A stretch of 64,000 bases of DNA from assembly GCF_009184395.1 (NCBI RefSeq), contig NZ_WEIC01000004.1, positions 186,001-250,000 of the forward strand, read 5' to 3'. The notes beneath the pieces are model-generated. The model saw only the letters and a program-made list of their open reading frames with translations, was not told where the DNA came from and did not search any database. The stretch is from Amylibacter sp. SFDW26. GTDB taxonomy: Bacteria > Pseudomonadota > Alphaproteobacteria > Rhodobacterales > Rhodobacteraceae. Shown here piece after piece: positions 56,794 to 64,000 of the stretch. A program made the position numbers and the translations under genes. Position 1 is the first letter of the stretch. The number at the start of each line of letters is the position of its first letter.

Positions 56794-57033
56794 TCAAGTT
56801 GTTGCTGACTTTATCTGATAGCTACCTTCAGGTAAATCTAATGCGGCTTCCAAATCCCTTATTTGAGACATCGAAAGCGTGATCTTTTGAACTTGATCGG
56901 TTCTTGGATCTAGCTGTTCTATATTAACCTGTGAAGCAAATACGTTAATCGTAACATCTTCTTTTAAAGGCGCTTGGCCCTCATCAATCAATGTTACGAC
57001 AGTAGCGTCAAATTCGTGTTCTATAGTAAACAT
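56794..57033 (-). CDS. Small conserved protein, unrecognised
   Basis: 79 residues, acidic, no signal or membrane span. Short strands (FTIEHEFDATVVTLIDEG, VTINVFASQVNIEQLD) precede a helix (SMSQIRDLEAALDLPEG). Reading frame, charge pattern and position look like a genuine small gene, probably conserved in relatives. No function can be given. It is convergent with dgkA, 6 bp apart. Confidence 0.65.
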   Translation of the reverse strand: MFTIEHEFDATVVTLIDEGQAPLKEDVTINVFASQVNIEQLDPRTDQVQKITLSMSQIRDLEAALDLPEGSYQIKSATT

Positions 57034-57653
57034 AAAGTTAGGCTAGCGGACATATAGCGAGCTTGCAATCGCATATGTATACAAGTTCATGTATATTCTA
57101 TGTATGTTTTTTAACATTTTGTATGTTCGTTGCCGATACCAACCCTTTGTGTGGTAAATTGGCCAAATATTGAATCATCCCTCTCAATATCTAATATTCT
57201 TGTGAGAATCTTGTGAGTGTTTGGAGAGTCTAGATTCGTATTTGAGGATTTGATGCTTTGCTCAAATTTAAGTCTCAGTTTTTTATGCCGAGGGCTGTAA
57301 AAACAGCTCATTTCCCATAAAAATAAGGCTACTTTTCCTATTTTTTCAAAACTGTGAGTCGTAAATTGCTGTGTTTTAAAGGCAGGCTTGCATATAAAAT
57401 TACACTCTATTAGCACTGCTAGCGGTATTTCTGTTGCATGGATGTAACTATTTACCATTCAATTACCAGTAAACTGTTCGTGCGACTTGTTTGTGAAACG
57501 ATATTATGTGTTTTTATGTGCACAGGCAAAACCCTGAGGGGTGATGTTTAAGACTACTTACTCTGACTTGAGGCTAAGCAAACACTGTTTACTGATATGT
57601 TGGAAAACTGAATATGCTAATATTTAGCAACACGATCATAAAGGATTGGGATA
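57034..57653. other. Long intergenic region before the porin
   Basis: 620 bp without a convincing gene. A 115-codon minus-strand frame (57111-57458) has no recognisable similarity or good ribosome site. The region is AT-rich and contains a near-perfect 11-bp tandem repeat (ATTCTTGTGAG/AATCTTGTGAG, 57197-57218). It must include the porin promoter close to 57600. I recognise no known regulator site. Confidence 0.5.
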
Positions 57654-58793
57654 ATGAAGAACACATTACTTACAACAACAGCCCTAGCTTTGACAGCTGG
57701 CGCAGCATATGCTGATGGCCACGCAGTTGACGTAAAAGTTGGCGGTTTCTACAACACAACAGTTGCAATCACTTCTGTTGACACAGGTACTAACTTTGCT
57801 GGTACAGATTTCGATGGTATCGATGTTTTGTCAAACGCAGAAATCATCTTTAAACCATCTATCACATTGGACAACGGCATCAAATTTGGCGCAGAAATCC
57901 AATTGGAAGCAGGCTCAGGTGGCGGTAATACTGCTGGTGCTGCAACTGATGACATTGATGAGTCATACGTATACATTCAAGGTGACTTCGGCCAAGTGTT
58001 GATCGGTTCTGAAAACTCTGCTGGTTACAAAATGACTGTAGCTGCGCCAGACGTTTCACCTATTTTCGCACAATCAAGCTCATTGACAGCATTCGTACCT
58101 TACTCAGGTGCAACTGTTGGTGCTAACGTATTCCGTGGCACATTGGGTGCAACATACATCGAAAACGCTGGTAACAACGATGCAAACCGTATCACATACT
58201 TCTCACCACGTTTTGGTGGCTTACAATTGGGTGTCTCATACGCACGTGACGCAGGCCAAGGTAACGGTGCTGTAGACAATAATGCAGTAACAACTGACTT
58301 TGTTGATATCGCAGCTAACTACGGCGGTTCTTTTGGTGGCGTAGACATCAATGCATCTGCTCGTTACGGCACAGCATCAGCAATCGCTGGCGCACCTGAT
58401 CCAGAAGTTTGGGGCGCAGGTCTTAAACTAGGTTTCGGTGGTTTCTCAATCGGCGGTTCATACGCTGAGCAAGATGGTACAGCTGGCGGACTTGGCGATG
58501 GTTCTTCATATGACGTGGGTATCGGCTACGCAAATGGCCCAATGAGCTACTCATTGACATACTTCGCTGGTGAAAACCGTGACAATGAAGGTTTGGATAA
58601 CGTTGCTGCAACTGCAGATGACGGTGTTAATCGTGAGTCTCTAGACACAATCGTTTTGGCTGCAAAATACAAAGTTAACTCAAACTTTGCTGTATCTGCA
58701 TTCGTAGCAAACACACAATTCGAAGAAGCTGGCAACCCAGCTGACGACGTTGAAGGTACTGTACTTGGTGTAGCTGCTCAGTTCAGCTTCTAA
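57654..58793 (+). CDS. Outer-membrane porin (Rhodobacter type)
   Basis: 379 residues with a signal peptide (MKNTLLTTTALALTAGAAYA). A 16-stranded barrel of the Gram_neg_porins type follows: VKVGGFYNTTVAITS, GIKFGAEIQLEAGSG, DESYVYIQGDFGQVLIGSEN, and terminal strand VLGVAAQFSF with final Phe. It is probably the major general diffusion porin; codon use looks optimised compared with neighbours. ATAAAGGATTGGG precedes the ATG and a strong terminator follows. Confidence 0.95.
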   Translation: MKNTLLTTTALALTAGAAYADGHAVDVKVGGFYNTTVAITSVDTGTNFAGTDFDGIDVLSNAEIIFKPSITLDNGIKFGAEIQLEAGSGGGNTAGAATDDIDESYVYIQGDFGQVLIGSENSAGYKMTVAAPDVSPIFAQSSSLTAFVPYSGATVGANVFRGTLGATYIENAGNNDANRITYFSPRFGGLQLGVSYARDAGQGNGAVDNNAVTTDFVDIAANYGGSFGGVDINASARYGTASAIAGAPDPEVWGAGLKLGFGGFSIGGSYAEQDGTAGGLGDGSSYDVGIGYANGPMSYSLTYFAGENRDNEGLDNVAATADDGVNRESLDTIVLAAKYKVNSNFAVSAFVANTQFEEAGNPADDVEGTVLGVAAQFSF

Positions 58794-58818
58794 GTTAAGT
58801 TACTTACCTTAATAATGG

Positions 58819-58849
58819 AAAAGGGGTGGCCTAGGCTGCCCCTTTTTTC
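58819..58849 (+). terminator. Intrinsic terminator of the porin gene
   Basis: AAAAGGGG pairs with CCCCTTTT, and the stem continues inward through GGC/GCT-type pairs with two G-T wobbles, followed by TTTTTTC. It lies 26 bp past the stop. Confidence 0.9.
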
Positions 58850-58888
58850 TATGTATAGGCTGCGTTCAATTGAAAGAGTCTCTCGCTA

Positions 58889-59716
58889 ATGAAATCTATC
58901 GTATGGCTGGCATCTTATCCTAAATCTGGAAACACTTGGCTGAGGGTGTTTTTAGCCAATTATATTATAAATTCGGATAAAGCTGTGCCAATCAACGAGG
59001 TTCATAGGATTGGGATTGGGGATTCAAATTCTAAGGCTTATCAAATGGTCATGAAGACACAATTTGATCCTACTAATCCTCAATTATGTGCGAAAGTAAG
59101 GCCTGCTGTTTTGCAAGGTATTGTAAATAACAAGGCTGATGTGAATTTGGTGAAAACTCATAATGAAAATGGCACAGCTTTTGGTAACCGTCTGATTCCG
59201 CCAGAGTTCACCCGATCTGCAATTTATATCATGCGCAACCCTTTAGATATGATCCTGTCTTATGCAAACCATTATGATATGACCATTGATGCTGCGATCG
59301 AGGGAATTGCGCGTAAAAGCAATACCTTACAAGGGGGCGGGGAATCTGCGTTTCAGTTTATAGGAACGTGGTCAAATCACGTTGTTGGTTGGACAAAGGC
59401 GCGCAAATTTCCGGTTCTTACACTGCGATATGAAGATATGCTGGGTGATCCAATCACAGCATTTTCAAAAGTAATTGAACATATTGGCTTACCAGTAGAT
59501 CAAGAACGGTTAGAAAGATCTGTGAAGTTTTCTGAATTCAAAGAGCTTCAGAAGCAAGAAGATAAAGCGAGTTTTGTAGAAAAATCTGATACCCAAGAGC
59601 GTTTCTTTCGATCTGGTACATCGGGTCAATGGAAGCAAGAGCTGAACCAAGATCAGATCGACCGAGTCCTACGAGACCACGGTCGTGTGATGAAAAAATA
59701 TGGATACGAAATCTGA
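58889..59716 (+). CDS. Sulfotransferase domain protein, copy 1
   Basis: 275 residues. The PAPS 5'-phosphosulfate loop is at the N-terminus (VWLASYPKSGNTWLRVFLANY). The 3'-phosphate motif is AIYIMRNPLDMILSYA, and the 'LRYEDMLGDP' and C-terminal 'RFFRSGTSGQWKQELNQDQIDRV' blocks complete a Sulfotransfer_1 domain. It transfers sulfate from PAPS to an unknown acceptor (carbohydrate, lipid or small molecule). No signal peptide, so cytosolic. Its stop codon overlaps the start of the second copy by 1 bp (TGATG). Confidence 0.92.
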   Translation: MKSIVWLASYPKSGNTWLRVFLANYIINSDKAVPINEVHRIGIGDSNSKAYQMVMKTQFDPTNPQLCAKVRPAVLQGIVNNKADVNLVKTHNENGTAFGNRLIPPEFTRSAIYIMRNPLDMILSYANHYDMTIDAAIEGIARKSNTLQGGGESAFQFIGTWSNHVVGWTKARKFPVLTLRYEDMLGDPITAFSKVIEHIGLPVDQERLERSVKFSEFKELQKQEDKASFVEKSDTQERFFRSGTSGQWKQELNQDQIDRVLRDHGRVMKKYGYEI

Positions 59717-60579
59717 TGCAACAACGTAATATTATTTGGATTGGATCGTATCCTAAATCTGGCAATACATGGGTTCGCTCTTTTTTGGGTAATTATTTCC
59801 AACCAACGGGAAAAGAATTAAGCATTAATGAGTTATCGTCGATAACCACGTCTGATGTGCGTAAGGATTGGTTCAATAAAGCTGCAGGTGGTGAATATAC
59901 TGGTACCGGAATTGATGATTGGATCATCATGAGGTCAAAAGTGCTGAAGTTGATCAATCAATCTACTGGTGGAAATCGTTTTGTAAAAACGCATTCGAAG
60001 ATTGCGAATATTGAAGGATACCATTTGATTGCTCCAGAGGTAACTGCGGCTGCAATTTGTATCATCAGAAACCCATTTGATGTAGCGGTTTCTTTTGCAC
60101 GGCATTTGAATGTTCCACATGATGAAGTGATTGATCGATTGTGTGATCCAATGAGCATTACATCAACTGATAACGGTATTTTAGAAGCTCTTGGCAGATG
60201 GGATGACCATGTTCAAAGTTGGACCAAAGCGCCAGGTTTGCCTAGGCATTTAATGCGATATGAAGACATGGTCGATAACCCTAAAGTTGCATATAAGGCG
60301 ATGTTGAAATTTTTACAGGTGCCCGCCGAATATACTCGCTTGCAAAAAACATTGAAAGAAACTTCGTTCAAAACTTTGCAAGAACAAGAGGAAAAACAAG
60401 GGTTTAAAGAGAAGCCAGCAGGTATGAAAAGGTTTTTTGCATCCGGTAAAGCAGGGGGGTGGGTGGAGCATTTAACGCCAGAGCAGGTTGATCGCATCCA
60501 CTCTGAATTTAAGCCAACAATTGAAGAGTTTTTCCCCGAGATAGGCGAGCAAGCTGCAGCATTTGTTGCAGGCAAGTGA
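59716..60579 (+). CDS. Sulfotransferase domain protein, copy 2
   Basis: 287 residues with the same PAPS motifs (IWIGSYPKSGNTWVRSFLGNY; AICIIRNPFDVAVSFARH; LMRYEDMVDNP; 'RFFASGKAGGWVEHLTPEQVDRI'). It is clearly a diverged paralogue of copy 1. The ATG overlapping the upstream TGA sets the start; the frame is open to 59629 inside copy 1. Translational coupling suggests the two act on the same or linked acceptors, perhaps as a pair. It is the last host gene before the integrated element. Confidence 0.92.
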   Translation: MQQRNIIWIGSYPKSGNTWVRSFLGNYFQPTGKELSINELSSITTSDVRKDWFNKAAGGEYTGTGIDDWIIMRSKVLKLINQSTGGNRFVKTHSKIANIEGYHLIAPEVTAAAICIIRNPFDVAVSFARHLNVPHDEVIDRLCDPMSITSTDNGILEALGRWDDHVQSWTKAPGLPRHLMRYEDMVDNPKVAYKAMLKFLQVPAEYTRLQKTLKETSFKTLQEQEEKQGFKEKPAGMKRFFASGKAGGWVEHLTPEQVDRIHSEFKPTIEEFFPEIGEQAAAFVAGK

Positions 60580-60905
60580 CTTAATTCATATCCTTCAATA
60601 AATTAAACAATCAACATGTATTGGTGCGTTATAAGTATTGGATATGCAAGTTTGCGCGATCGTTTAAAAATCACCACTAGAAAATCTTATATTTCATTCA
60701 GAATATGAGATTAAATGGTGCCCGAGGGCGGATTTGAATCACCGACACGAGGGTTTTCAGTTCTCGTTTTACACAAATCATAGTTGAACATACGGATATA
60801 TTTATCATTTTATTTCATATATTTAAATTGATATTTGTGAACATAGAAGAACATGTAAAACCGCCTCTACACCCGTTATTTTAGAGCCTAAAAGAGCCTA
60901 AGATC
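60580..60905. other. Junction between host chromosome and integrated element
   Basis: Apart from the tRNA-Phe remnant at 60716-60760, this stretch is AT-rich and without genes. The part right of the remnant belongs to the element and precedes the integrase pseudogene. Confidence 0.6.
60716..60760 (-). other. tRNA-Phe 3'-end remnant: left attachment site of an integrated element
   Basis: On the minus strand this 45-bp stretch reads as the 3' part of a tRNA-Phe: anticodon loop CTGAAAA (GAA), variable region GTGTC, T loop TTCAAAT, acceptor CTCGGGC, A, and encoded CCA. The 5' half is absent: the sequence beyond 60760 does not form a D arm. The T stem has one A-C mismatch, so it is a worn copy rather than a working gene. 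Because the remnant points left, an intact minus-strand tRNA-Phe is expected at the right end of the element, beyond this window. Confidence 0.78.
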
Positions 60906-62033
60906 ATGCAAAAGTAAATCTGACAGATATTACCGTTAAAACATTACCCTTAACTGACCATGGGCAGACAACCTATTGGGATGAAAATATGAAAGGGTTT
61001 GGTGTGCGTGTCTCTCAAGGCGGTTCAAAGTCTTTTGTTAAGTGCATGGTGTTAATCGCCAAAGAGAAACACTTGGTAAATATCCGACCATCAGTCTCAA
61101 ACAAGCTCGTGATAAAGCGAAGCAGCTTATGGCGCAGATTACTCTTGGGATTAAGTAGGGGCGATCAATTTCATATTCAGAAGGGCGTGAATTATTCCTT
61201 GAAGCGTGTGCTGCTAAGAATAAGAAGAACACGGTAGACTACTATCGCAAACGATTAGACGCTCATTTTCGTTTTGGTCGTAAACGTCTCAATGAGATTA
61301 CACGAGTAGATATACAATCCCGTATACGTAAGATCACAACATCACAGTCAGAACAGCATCATGCTTTTGTTGCTTTCGTACTTTTCTCAATTGGGCACTC
61401 AGAGAGCAGTATATAGATGTAAGCCCGATTGTATCCATGAAGCCACCTACAGCCTCTAAACCGCGCGAACGTGTTCTTACAGATGCTGAATTGGCGGAAG
61501 TATTTACCAAAGCTCACATTCACCAATACTCCTTTGGGCGAATTGTGACGCTATTAATTCTGACTGGTATGCGTAGAAACGAAGTTGCCCACCTAGAATG
61601 GGACTGGATTGATCCAGATGAGCGAATAATAACGTTACCTTCCACTCTTACTAAAAACAAACATACTCATACGATACCCTACGGTTCGCTGACTTTTGAG
61701 CCTTTGGAAGGCTTATCAAAAAACAGTAAATCCCTGTTTCCATCTGTAAGTGAGAAAGGAACGGTTTTTAATGGTTGGGGTAAATCTAAAGCGCGATTTG
61801 ATAAAGAGCTAGAGAACGTTGAGCCGTACACTCTACATGACCTTCGCCGTACCTTTGCAACCGTCCATGCCAAGATTGGTACACCTATTCATGTCACCGA
61901 AAAACTGCTTAACCACGTTTCAGGTACCATTAGTGGTGTGGCTGCTGTGTACAATCGCCATTCATATATGGATGAAATGCGTACTGCTGTAACCGCATAT
62001 GACAAATACTTAGAAAACCTAATCAATCCATGA
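60906..62033 (+). pseudogene. Tyrosine recombinase (phage-type integrase), broken
   Basis: Three reading frames must be joined. N-terminal DUF4102-like arm: NLTDITVKTLPLTDHGQTTY...GFGVRVSQGGSKSF. After a frameshift near 61040: RQRETLGKYPTISLKQARDKAKQ, interrupted by TAG at 61156-61158, then the core-binding domain (TVDYYRKRLDAHF). A second frameshift lies near 61390. The catalytic domain (61437-62033) is intact, with Arg in TGMRRNEVAHLEW, LHDLRRTFATVHA (HxxR), LLNHVSG (His) and the nucleophile Tyr in 'AVYNRHSY'. The original start codon is also unclear. This P4-like integrase family targets tRNA 3' ends. The gene cannot make a full-length enzyme. Confidence 0.9.
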
Positions 62034-62183
62034 TGGAACGATATTTCTCCGAAGAGAGGCGCATAAGTGTTTACTATGAGGCTAGTGTTTAACTTTAAAT
62101 GTGGGGGCAAACTGGCCCATAAAAACAAAATTGGTGCTAACCTATCTACGAGAAAATCCGCTCAGCGAGGCATGATCCAATAT

Positions 62184-62759
62184 TTATTTACGGTATAGCT
62201 CATCTAACCCATCAATAATACGGCTCTTGGCTGCTCGTATTGTCTCATCAACACGAAGGGATACTTTTGACATCACCAGATCAAAATCAGGGTTCTCCGT
62301 TGAAAAAACTTGCTCCATGTCCTCATACATAGCTTGAACAACGCTTTTGATTATACCACCGTTGATAGGATTAACTTTCTCCATAAAATAATCTAACCTT
62401 ACATCTCCTCTCAAAAGAAAGATTGAAATATTGTTCCTTGATTTGCCAATACTACTATCAGCTATATTTAATAAATGTCTCTGAACGTTATCTTTATCTC
62501 CCGTTTTAACAGCCTCAGGGAGTATCCGACTGCCAAAGTTCTTTAAGCTTTCATCAAGATCTTTTTTAATATCCCTTAAATGAAACTCAGAAATCTTTTT
62601 GGCTTGTTCTACAGTGAGGACACCATTTTGGATTTCTATTATTTTATTTAAATTCCTACTTAGCTTAGAGTTATTAAAATATATAGTTACGGCCAAGCCA
62701 ATAAGTGCAAGAACAACACTCGAAAATCCAAAAAAAACTCCAATCATTTCTTTTTCCAT
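62184..62759 (-). CDS. Membrane-anchored coiled protein, unrecognised
   Basis: 191 residues. One N-terminal span (IGVFFGFSSVVLALIGLAVTIYF) is followed by a mostly helical, charged cytoplasmic part (KLSRNLNKIIEIQNGVLTVEQAKKISEFHLRDIKKDLDESL...). No catalytic motif or known family is recognised. The plan (single anchor plus long helical region) resembles accessory-island proteins of unknown role, including some membrane-acting defence partners, but nothing specific supports that. It has its own AT-rich upstream region. Confidence 0.7.
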   Translation of the reverse strand: MEKEMIGVFFGFSSVVLALIGLAVTIYFNNSKLSRNLNKIIEIQNGVLTVEQAKKISEFHLRDIKKDLDESLKNFGSRILPEAVKTGDKDNVQRHLLNIADSSIGKSRNNISIFLLRGDVRLDYFMEKVNPINGGIIKSVVQAMYEDMEQVFSTENPDFDLVMSKVSLRVDETIRAAKSRIIDGLDELYRK

Positions 62760-63059
62760 AAATATAGTATCCTTTTAAAATAATAAGATTTTAAGAGGTA
62801 ATTTGTTTTGCATATACCTTCAATATGAAAGTAAGTGTTTATCGCTGTTTGTACATTTGTGTTATTTTTGGGAGAAATAAAGTTCACAAGCTCTTGGCAT
62901 CAATTGAATGGCGTTGATGTGCTGCCCCAATGCGTACTTTTGTATGTTGCATATGACGAATACCTAGAAAACTTAATCAACCCATGATAGCAAGAACGTC
63001 CCTCGAGGCTTAACCCTTGGGGTATCGCGATGCTCCTATATTACATAGGAGACATTGTG
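62760..63059. other. AT-rich spacer with an integrase remnant
   Basis: 300 bp. The left half holds the promoter side of the membrane protein gene. The right half contains the second integrase tail (62930-62987) and the leader of the AlpA-type gene. I see no other gene. Confidence 0.6.
62930..62987 (+). pseudogene. Second, divergent integrase 3' end
   Basis: From 62949 the codons encode AYDEYLENLINP and a stop, matching the last 12 residues of the integrase at 61995-62033 (AYDKYLENLINP). The two 39-bp stretches differ at four bases, three of them synonymous. Just upstream, ATGCGTACT matches too, but a 1-bp shift breaks the frame. The pattern of silent changes indicates a different integrase gene, not a recent copy. 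Confidence 0.75.
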
Positions 63060-63239
63060 ATGAGGATACTATCGAAGAAGGCGTTGAAAGAGTTGGTCTT
63101 ATATTCACCCCAACACGTTGCACGACTGGAAAAGGCAGGCCTATTCCCTAAAAGGGTGCAGCTGGGCCCTAACAGAGTGGGATGGGTTGAAAGTGAAGTC
63201 TTAGATTGGCTTGAACAACGCTTGTTACACCGAAAGTAA
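63060..63239 (+). CDS. AlpA-family excision/transcription regulator
   Basis: 59 residues from ATG 63060, with AGGAGA upstream. It is a MerR-like minimal helix-turn-helix: MRILSKKALKELVLYSPQHVARLEKAGLFPKRVQLGPNRVGWVESEVLDWLEQR. This is the AlpA pattern with the G-W-x-x-SEV wing. AlpA proteins activate integrase/excision genes of P4-like elements. It directly follows the second integrase tail, the usual gene order. Confidence 0.88.
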   Translation: MRILSKKALKELVLYSPQHVARLEKAGLFPKRVQLGPNRVGWVESEVLDWLEQRLLHRK

Positions 63240-63243
63240 CCAA

Positions 63244-63326
63244 CACAAGCTTCCTTGTGGAGCTGGGCGGCCCAACTGTGCATAGGTTGGGTAAAACTGC
63301 CCAAACTATCCATGCCGGCTTCCGGC
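63244..63326 (+). ncRNA. Three consecutive hairpins downstream of the AlpA-type gene
   Basis: In 83 bp: CACAAG/CTTGTG (63244-63259); then CCCAAC/GTTGGG (63271-63291) nested inside TGGGC/GCCCA (63264-63303); then GCCGG/CCGGC (63314-63326). The stretch is GC-rich against an AT-rich background and has no T-run at its end. It may be a structured RNA, a recombination site or simply a composite terminator. I do not recognise it. Confidence 0.4.
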
Positions 63327-63414
63327 CCTAAGCTGCCGTTCAAGAAAAATTTGGGGAAGCTAACTTTTCGTTCAAAGTATTACACGGCACTTTATCTTTA
63401 GTATTATTACTGTT

Positions 63415-64000
63415 TCAGATTGTACTAGTGTTATTTACATCGTCTGTTATGTGGTATTTGATTACTTTTTTACAATTAGTTTCTTCTATCAAGAAGGGTT
63501 TCTTCGCACATTTAGATTTTGTTCTAATGCTTGTTTTAAAACCTTGGCGAATAAAACTGAGTGGCGTTGTGAAATCTGAGTTCGAATTAAAAGTATCCCT
63601 TTGCCAGCCAGTTGAGTAGAGAGCATCTTCCAATAACTTTCTCTCATTTTGGTCAGGTACACTTAAAGAAAAGTCAGTTTTTAATGCACCTTGCGATTCA
63701 TAAAAAGCATTAAGGGTTACTCTTGCTGATCCATTAGGGAAATAGATTTTTCCATCAATCGGAGTTGTATGACTGGCTTGTTTTATTGCCGTTTCAAAGC
63801 TGACAAAAGACATAGATATTTTTGAGGTTACAAGCTCATAAACTTTACCATCCACTGATAGCTCCGCTATCAGTGGTATCGAGAAACGGTGATCCTCAAA
63901 TGTATTTTTAGAATGGTAGAGTATTTTGCGCACAAATATAAATCCTCGCGCAATATTTAACATGGCCCATAGGCTTGCAATCAAGATTAAATCAGAATTA
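63415..64000 (-). CDS. C-terminal end of a probable BcsA-like glycosyltransferase, cut by the window edge
   Basis: The frame is open to position 64000; the first possible start (TTG 63984) lies in a hydrophobic segment and is unlikely to be real. The visible part begins with a final membrane helix (LIASLWAMLNIARGFIFV), the pattern that precedes the PilZ domain in cellulose synthase catalytic subunits. A beta-rich domain follows (RFSIPLIAELSVDGKVYELVTSKISMSF), like a PilZ barrel but without a clear RxxxR motif. Cyclic-di-GMP binding is therefore doubtful. The C-terminus is basic with cysteines. The assignment is tentative because the catalytic part is outside. Confidence 0.5.
   Translation of the reverse strand, partial: NSDLILIASLWAMLNIARGFIFVRKILYHSKNTFEDHRFSIPLIAELSVDGKVYELVTSKISMSFVSFETAIKQASHTTPIDGKIYFPNGSARVTLNAFYESQGALKTDFSLSVPDQNERKLLEDALYSTGWQRDTFNSNSDFTTPLSFIRQGFKTSIRTKSKCAKKPFLIEETNCKKVIKYHITDDVNNTSTI

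Larger units (their letters stand above)
60716..64000. mobile_element. Left part of a decayed genomic island integrated at tRNA-Phe
   Basis: The borders and content fit an island: tRNA 3' remnant, tyrosine integrase pseudogene beside it, a second integrase tail (62930-62987), an AlpA-type excision regulator, and genes with no relation to the host blocks to the left. Gene density is low and the sequence is more AT-rich. The right end is outside the window. Confidence 0.72.

Noticed and set aside
57111-57458. 115-codon minus-strand open frame in the porin upstream region
   Set aside because: It has no recognisable similarity, weak ribosome site, no operon context and the composition of AT-rich spacer; treated as non-coding.
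60716-60800. A complete, working tRNA-Phe gene
   Set aside because: No D arm or 5' acceptor strand can be formed from the sequence right of 60760, and the T stem has a mismatch.
61679-62128. Minus-strand frames opposite the integrase catalytic domain
   Set aside because: They are shadows of the conserved integrase sequence, which has clear catalytic motifs in the plus frame.

Overview
This window comes from an AT-rich member of the Rhodobacterales (Roseobacter-type Alphaproteobacteria). The evidence is gene content and order: ruvCAB - ybgC - tolQRAB - pal - cpoB - tilS - ftsH in one direction, an NDUFS4-type complex I subunit, fhs-folD, a GntR/polyamine locus, a Tad (Flp) pilus cluster with prepilin peptidase, and a Rhodobacter-type porin. 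Nearly the whole window is ordinary chromosome. The last 3.3 kb is a decayed integrated element.

Layout. 1-2.1 kb: 3' part of a right-handed beta-helix (pectate-lyase-like) protein cut by the window edge. 2.2-5.7 kb: universal stress protein behind an FNR-type box, a small ABM monooxygenase, uvrB (minus strand, SOS-like box), a complex I subunit and tRNA-Arg(TCT). 5.8-12 kb: polyamine module, with an ABC importer operon (minus), a GntR regulator and a putrescine-type aminotransferase (plus). A 10-bp palindrome, TTTGATCAAA, followed by a TTTGAC half-site occurs in front of both the importer and the aminotransferase, so the regulator probably controls uptake and catabolism together. 12-16.5 kb: pyruvate carboxylase and a metallophosphoesterase. 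16.5-19.2 kb: a Pit-type phosphate transporter with four PhoB half-sites at exact 11-bp spacing, and a divergent LpxR-like outer-membrane protein. 19.2-26.3 kb: rpsD, an EEP-family nuclease/phosphatase, MFS and MATE transporters, msrA, prmA and small conserved proteins. 26.4-38.1 kb: DNA recombination (Ruv), envelope-constriction (Tol-Pal), tilS and ftsH, tightly packed and partly overlapping. 38.1-41.1 kb: one-carbon genes fhs and folD, with a structured leader before fhs.

41-53.1 kb (minus strand): the Tad pilus assembly cluster. In transcription order it has two nearly identical 47-residue Flp pilins, CpaB/RcpC, secretin, OmpA-type lipoprotein, TadZ, TadA, TadB, TadC, two TPR proteins, prepilin peptidase and an AAA ATPase. 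Hairpin terminators split it into several units. TadE/F/G-type minor pilins are not in this window. 53.4-60.6 kb: lytic transglycosylase, acetoacetate-CoA ligase, diacylglycerol kinase, a porin and two tandem sulfotransferases.

60.7-64 kb: a 45-bp copy of the 3' end of a tRNA-Phe marks the left end of an integrated element. It holds a tyrosine-integrase pseudogene (one stop, at least two frameshifts), a second and divergent integrase tail, an unrecognised membrane protein, an AlpA-type regulator followed by three consecutive hairpins, and the C-terminal end of a probable BcsA-like glycosyltransferase that runs off the right edge. I found no rRNA, CRISPR array or insertion sequence. The most promising leads are the shared GntR operators, the four-repeat Pho array, the structured fhs leader, the AAA ATPase attached to the Tad cluster, and the layered tRNA-Phe island.
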